From: Podocnemis expansa
Taxonomy: Eukaryota; Chordata; Testudines; Podocnemididae
Direction of reading: 5' to 3'
Length of the DNA stretch: 64,000 bases
Assembly (NCBI GenBank): GCA_007922195.1
Contig: ML682024.1
Span: 1,970,051-2,034,050 of the forward strand
This document shows positions 59,081-64,000 of this stretch, piece after piece (position 1 is the first letter of the stretch; the number at the start of each line of letters is the position of its first letter). The notes under the pieces were generated by a model. The model saw only the letters and a program-made list of their open reading frames with translations. It was not told the DNA's origin and did not search any database. Both the position numbers and the translations under genes were made by a program.

Positions 59081-60235
59081 TTGTAGAGATGTAAAGAGCA
59101 GAAAGTGTGTCTCCCACCTCTGCTTCATCATCAGAGTAGTCTGTCCAGAGATTCTTTCAGGACCAGCCACCCCCCCACCCCCTTCTTTGGAAGTCTGGTT
59201 GCTGTGTGCAAGGGGAGTCCCTGGAAATTTGTGGATGCACCTGGCACTTAGATCTATAGAAGAGGTGTCATAGCAGAGAAACTGTGGAAGCTTTCTTCAG
59301 CCTTAAGGAGGAAGCATCTTAGCTCAGAGTAGCCAAGCTACTTGTAGTGGAATGAGCCCTGACCTCAATTCTGGGTCCCCCCCACCCTTTTTTTTTTAAT
59401 TTGGAAATGACTCTCTTCCCTCCTTGTGCCTCTCATCACTTTTCACTCCTTTCTGCCTCAGGCACCATGGCAGCCTTCCCTCTAGCTGAAAGAGAGTGGA
59501 GGTGACTGAAGAAGGCCAAACTGGTCAGCCATTAGAGGAGGTGTTTGTAGCATTGCAAAGATTTGCCTCCTCCATCAGTAACTGCATATGTGGCTGTCAT
59601 TGGCTTGTAGCAAGCAATGTTTGAATGTGGATTCCCTGCATGCTGCATACCAGGCCATTTCCTGAAAGGACTTTGGAAATTAAGCATAGTGCTATGGGGA
59701 GTTTTCAGACACATGTACTCTAGAAAATGGCTGAAATCAACGTATGTAAACTGGAAGCCAATGTGTTTGTTATATTTACCTAAGCTGGGCACAGTGAATG
59801 ATGCACTCAGCCCTTGAACTCAGGTGTGGGGGACAGTGTGGCTCAGTGCTGTTCTTGCTAAGATACACTAATACACAGCGTGACATGCTTTCATTTTAAT
59901 ACAAAATAGATATTTCCATAAGCTATACAATTCCTCTAATGTTATTATCTGAGAGAACACAACAGATTAAAGTCAACTAGCTTATTCTTTTATCTGTCAG
60001 ATACAGGGCTGGAAAGAAAGGCACCCAAACTTTGGATTGTGCGGAAGAGGAAACAGACTAAATCTGTGCCAGAGGCTTGGTGGCTGGGTTTACTCATGAT
60101 TTCAGGTAAGCTTCCTTCCCTGGATTGTTTTATTTCTCACACTGTTCCTCAAGGCAATGTAAGGGTTACACAGACGAACATGTACTCAATTCTCTACATC
60201 GCTGCCACAAAACGTGTAGCTAGGAAGTAACATAA
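59081..60235. other. Unassigned spacer
   Basis: A C-run/T-run (59380-59400) is low complexity. No gene or nameable repeat otherwise. Confidence 0.4.
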
Positions 60236-62010
60236 GCATCTGGATCAGTCCTGAGATTCCCCAATACCCTGTCTTTGACAATGGCCAGCTCCAGGTGTTT
60301 CAGAAGAAGGTGCAAGGTGGACATAATAGGCAAGTGTGGGACAGATCCTCCTCCCTCAGTTAGGTCTCATCCTGGATTGTAATAATTAGAGCTTAGTTTA
60401 GGAGCTGAAGCTTGAGGTTTAATATCCTTTTGGCAATGTTTGTGAAAATTAAGTATGACCATTCTAGAGTTCTTGGTGTCCATATGCATATCCAGTCCTC
60501 CTCTTAATCTTGCTAAATTCTGGCTTTAACAGTTTCCCATGACATGAATTCTATGTTCTAGTTACAAACTGTACAACAAAAATGGCTTCTTATCAGTTTT
60601 GGGTTTTCCACCTTTTAATTTCCTTGCATGTCCCCTTGTTCTTGTGTTATGATGCTGCGAGAAGAGAAGCTCCTGATCTATTTTCTCTACACCTTTCATT
60701 ATTTTATCTGCTTTTATCCTGTCCCCGTTTATTAGTCTCCTTTGTGTAAAATAAACAAGCCAAATCTTTTCAATCTTTTGTCATATGAGAATTGTTCCAG
60801 GTCCTTGATCATTCTTATTGCCCTTCTCTGAAATATCTCGTTCTACAGTATGCTTTTTGAGATGTGTGACCAGTACTGAATGCAATATTTCAGATGAGGC
60901 CGCACCATTGATTTACATAAAAGGAAGAATAATTTCCATATAGTTCATTATTTCATTCTTTATGCATCATAATAACTTGTTAGCATTTATTTATTTACCA
61001 CAGTAGCACATTGAGCTGTCTACAGTGATGTCTAGGTCCGTGTCTGGAGTTGATACAGTTAATTTAGAACCCTGTAAGTAGTACAGAGCTTGCGATAGTT
61101 TTCTCATCACAAAAAACTTTGAGGTTTAAAAGTCTTTGTTCTGCATCAGGCAGAACCAAGATAGTTCAAGCAGGCAGACCAGGGACCTGAAAAGAGTTCT
61201 TCGGCCTTGTAAGAGAGTGCTCTGACCACAAAACTGTTTGTGTTTATGTCCCATGAAATATAGTAGTCTCTTCTAATCAGTATTTGTGTTACAAAATGGC
61301 TGTCCATCTTTAGCTGGAAAGTGTCCAGATAGTTTAAAGTTTTCCCTCCAAAGTGCATTACTCTGCACTGATCAACATTGCATTTCATTTGCTGTTCCGG
61401 TGCTCATTCACCTAATCTGTTAGGTCCCGCTAAACTTTATTACAGTACTTTCTGGTCATGACTCACCTCAATAACTTTGTGTTATCTGCAAATTTTTGCT
61501 ACTTCATTCCCCCCCACCCCCACCCCGCACACACACTTCTAGATGTTTAATAAACCTGTGAAACAACCTGGGACCTAGCAGGGAACCTTTAGTCACCTAC
61601 TGATAACCTTTTGCCAGGATCACAACAGACCACTTTGCTTTCTGTCTCATTGCCAGAGTTTGATCTGGACAATAATTTGCCTTTCATCACATAGTAATTT
61701 CACTTCTTTAGTAATTTCTTATGCTGGACATTATCTAAGGCCTTTTGGAAGTCTTAATTATTTCAACTGGTTCTCCTTTATGCACATTTTTATTGACCTA
61801 TTCAAAGAATTCTAAGAAATTAGTAAGATACAATTTTCCTCTGCAAAAACAGTAGTGGTTAGACTCGTTCATATCATGATCTTCCAGGTTTTTTGTTGTT
61901 CTGTTTTTAAAGACACTGACTGAACCACCTCAGCCAAAGCATGTTTGGAGAGTTTTCAAAAGAACTTGGCACCCAAAATTGGGATTGGATTTTCAAAAAT
62001 CTATCAGGTT
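60236..62010 (-). mobile_element. Older, diverged CR1-type LINE, antisense
   Basis: The 3' end is visible as CCCTGTCTTTGACAATGGCCAGCTCCAGGTGTTTCAGAAGAAGGTGCAAG (60268-60315). Antisense ORF2-like sequence follows (CAATATTTCAGATGAGGCCGCACCATTGA at 60880; NVDQCRVMHFGG on the minus strand at about 61370; TCATTGCCAGAGTTTGATCTGGA). More diverged than the copy at 24478. A C-rich tract (61509-61530) and possibly other insertions interrupt it, and its 5' limit is approximate. Confidence 0.7.
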
Positions 62011-62301
62011 TAGAACTTAGCACCTTTGAAAATCTGATCCTTCTTTAGGTGCCTAAATAGGAGGTAGACTCCCCTGGATACTTCATTTCTGTTGGGAGTG
62101 CTGAGCACTAGAAATCTGACCCCTGAGGCTATCTGCAGTACACTGTACATTCCTGGCTGCTATCTCTGTAGGGGAAGATGCCAGAGACTTGGGAAGAGTG
62201 TATATTTGCCTGAATACTATCACAGCTTATTTAAATCTTTAACTTCTGTGGTAAGGCCTGAAACCTATGAAAGATACACCCAGCATCACCCACAAAAAGA
62301 T

Positions 62302-62580
62302 GTTAAGAACACAAGAATGGCCATACTGGGTCAGATCAAATGTCTATCTACCCTAAGCATCCCTTCTTCTAATGCCAGATGTGTCAGAGGGCTTCAGAGC
62401 AGGGCAATTATTGAGCAAGCAATCCATGGTCCTTCAGTCCAAGCTTCTATCAGACAGAGATTAGGAACATCTAGTGTATGAGGTTGCATCCCCAGCTATC
62501 TTGTCTAACAGCCATTGATGGACTTATCCTCTGTGGACTTACCTAATTGTTTTTGAACCCGATTATATTTTTGGTCTTCA
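62302..62580 (-). mobile_element. CR1 LINE 3' end, cut off by a GC-rich element
   Basis: AAGAATGGCCATACTGGGTCAGATCAAATG, CAGAGCAGGGCAATTATTGAG, TAACAGCCATTGATGGACTTATCCTC is the antisense CR1 3' end common in turtles and crocodilians. Homology stops at 62580-62583, where the next repeat begins. Confidence 0.9.
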
Positions 62581-62582
62581 CC

Positions 62583-63120
62583 AGGGCCAGATTAAGAGAC
62601 TGCAGGGCCCTGGGCTGCCTATCATTTTAAGCCCCTCCTTTGGCCTGGGGCACCACTTCCTACCACTGTGGGGTCCCCCCACCCAAGGCCCTGGCCCTCT
62701 ACCATGACAGCCTGTGGGTTGGCTGGTATGGGTGGGGGAGAGACCCTGGAGCCAGAGATTGCTCTCCACCAACCTCCTACCCTGGTTCCACTCCAGCTGG
62801 TCTGCCCCTGGTCAGGGATGGGGCCAGCTGGCACACAGTGCAGCCTCTGGTGCAACCCCCAAGGCCAAGAGCACCAGAAGGCTGTGCCAGAGGCCACAGT
62901 GCATGCCAGCAGGTCCCACCTCTGGAGCACAGCAAACAGTACAGGTCCTGCCTGACCTCCTTAGGGGGAAGACCACCTGGCTCAGGGGCAGGATGGGAGT
63001 GTGGAAGGGTGCCAAGGCCCTGCCCCCTCCACCACAGTCCTACCTCCTGTGCTATGGCACTCAAGGGCAGAGGGAGGGACACATGCCCACCATTATTCCA
63101 GATGCCAGCCAGGGAACCTA
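62583..63120 (+). mobile_element. CAGGGCCAGATTAAG-type GC-rich repeat with hairpin module
   Basis: Starts CAGGGCCAGATTAAGAG, like 23374. It has CCTACCACTGTGGGGTCCC and the module CCAGCTGGCACACAGTGCAGCC...CAGAGGCCACAGTGCATGCCAGC (62822-62915), shared with 23520 and 38785. GC-rich open frames of up to 184 codons have no domain. The right end was not located. Confidence 0.5.
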
Positions 63121-64000
63121 AGTGCCACAGTCTTTCATTGCTTCTCCCTCAAATCTTACATAGCTTTCCCTGGGCGACTTCCCTGCAGCCCTAGTACCTC
63201 TACCACCCTTGCTTCAGAGCCTTTGGCTCTATTCAGTTCCTGCAACCAGCCACTGCTTCCCCCCATGGATTCTAACCACTCAAGCTCCTAAAAGTACTGC
63301 CCTAGTTCTGCTGTCTCACTCCTTATATAACAGCTTCCTGGGCCCTGATTGGCTGCCATGCAGCTCCTTCCTATTGGCTGCCTTTCCAAGGGCCCTCTTA
63401 ACCCTTTCTTGGCAGTCAGAGGCAGGCACTCTATCACACTGCCTTAGCATGCTGGCCCCTGCCACACAGCTGCTCTCTATCATCTCACAAATCTGTACAT
63501 AAGCTAAACCACCATAGCACTCAAGTTTAAATTGTGGAACAGCTCAACCTTCATAGCAGGCTAGTGACCAAAGCAGAAGAGGAGATGTGCTGCAGCAGAG
63601 GACTTAGCATAATGACTTAGGACAATTATTCAAAAAGACTAGAGACTGCAACTCCAAACAACCTTGTCTGTCTCATTAGCAGGAACTGAGTGCTGCTAAG
63701 GGGCTGCTACACAGACACATGTAGGACAACAGCTTTATTAGGGGATCAGCTATTTGCTCAGGCAGCTCTGGGATGAAGCAGTTCCTTGGGCAACATAGCT
63801 GTATTTACAGTATTTAAAGGTCAAGCAATCTTTCTATTTCCCTGTTTGCTACAGAGTGTTTTGTTGAACATTCTCATTACTCCTTGTGGTATTTTTTTGG
63901 TTTAAGAGGATTTCTCTGTACGACTCTAGTTATTAGGATGTGGTGAGTGTGCAGTGAATGTGTTATTATTGTAACAAGCTGCTTCTTGTAGCAGATATTT
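63121..64000. other. Unassigned spacer
   Basis: No gene or nameable repeat up to the window edge. Confidence 0.4.

Noticed and set aside
62640..63194. 184-codon open frame
   Set aside because: Entirely inside a GC-rich repeat whose hairpin module recurs elsewhere. No domain.

Overview
The window looks like a stretch of reptile nuclear genome, most likely turtle (a crocodilian is possible). That reading rests on remembered resemblance of its repeats to those lineages: CR1 LINE 3' ends, dense short hAT elements, and GGCTATGTC-type palindromic elements. There is no prokaryotic gene organisation: no operons, ribosome-binding sites or long conserved ORFs. I found no convincing host exon, tRNA, rRNA or CRISPR array. 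Everything with recognisable coding content is a decayed transposable element, so the window reads as intergenic or intronic DNA built from nested insertions of different ages.

Layout. 0.37-4.5 kb: a minus-strand Ty3/gypsy retrotransposon fossil with order LTR-gag-protease-integrase-start of RT-truncated LTR. Integrase lies before RT (Gmr1-like order), and a hAT element with an 8-bp target duplication is nested in it. 4.6-17 kb: two members of a GGCTATGTC palindromic DNA-element family, a CR1 fragment, a large hAT element and a TA-flanked mariner/pogo-like MITE. 17.5-22 kb: a PIF/Harbinger fossil with transposase on the plus strand and a Myb-like partner on the minus strand. Its transposase frame is split by an LTR-like insertion, and a 1.2-kb palindromic hAT element lies between the two genes. 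23-28.6 kb: a GC-rich hairpin element and a near-complete antisense CR1 interrupted by two DNA elements. 30-37 kb: small hAT elements and MIR-like SINE relics. 38.7-41.5 kb: CR1 pieces in sense orientation, one split by a foldback-type repeat. 42-51.6 kb: many hAT elements with intact 7-8/8 target duplications, a long inverted-repeat element with a hAT near its centre, and another GGCTATGTC element. 52-64 kb: MIR-like and CR1 remnants, a 1.16-kb GGCTATGTC element and a GC-rich repeat.

The parts do not cooperate as a system. They record successive insertions: CR1 and gypsy bodies are interrupted by hAT, foldback and MITE elements, so insertion order can be read locally. The most informative features are the integrase-first gypsy fossil, the two-gene Harbinger fossil, the foldback family with target duplications of varying length, and several hAT duplications centred on TA. 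All coordinates come from reading the sequence by eye. Element ends without a clear target duplication are approximate.
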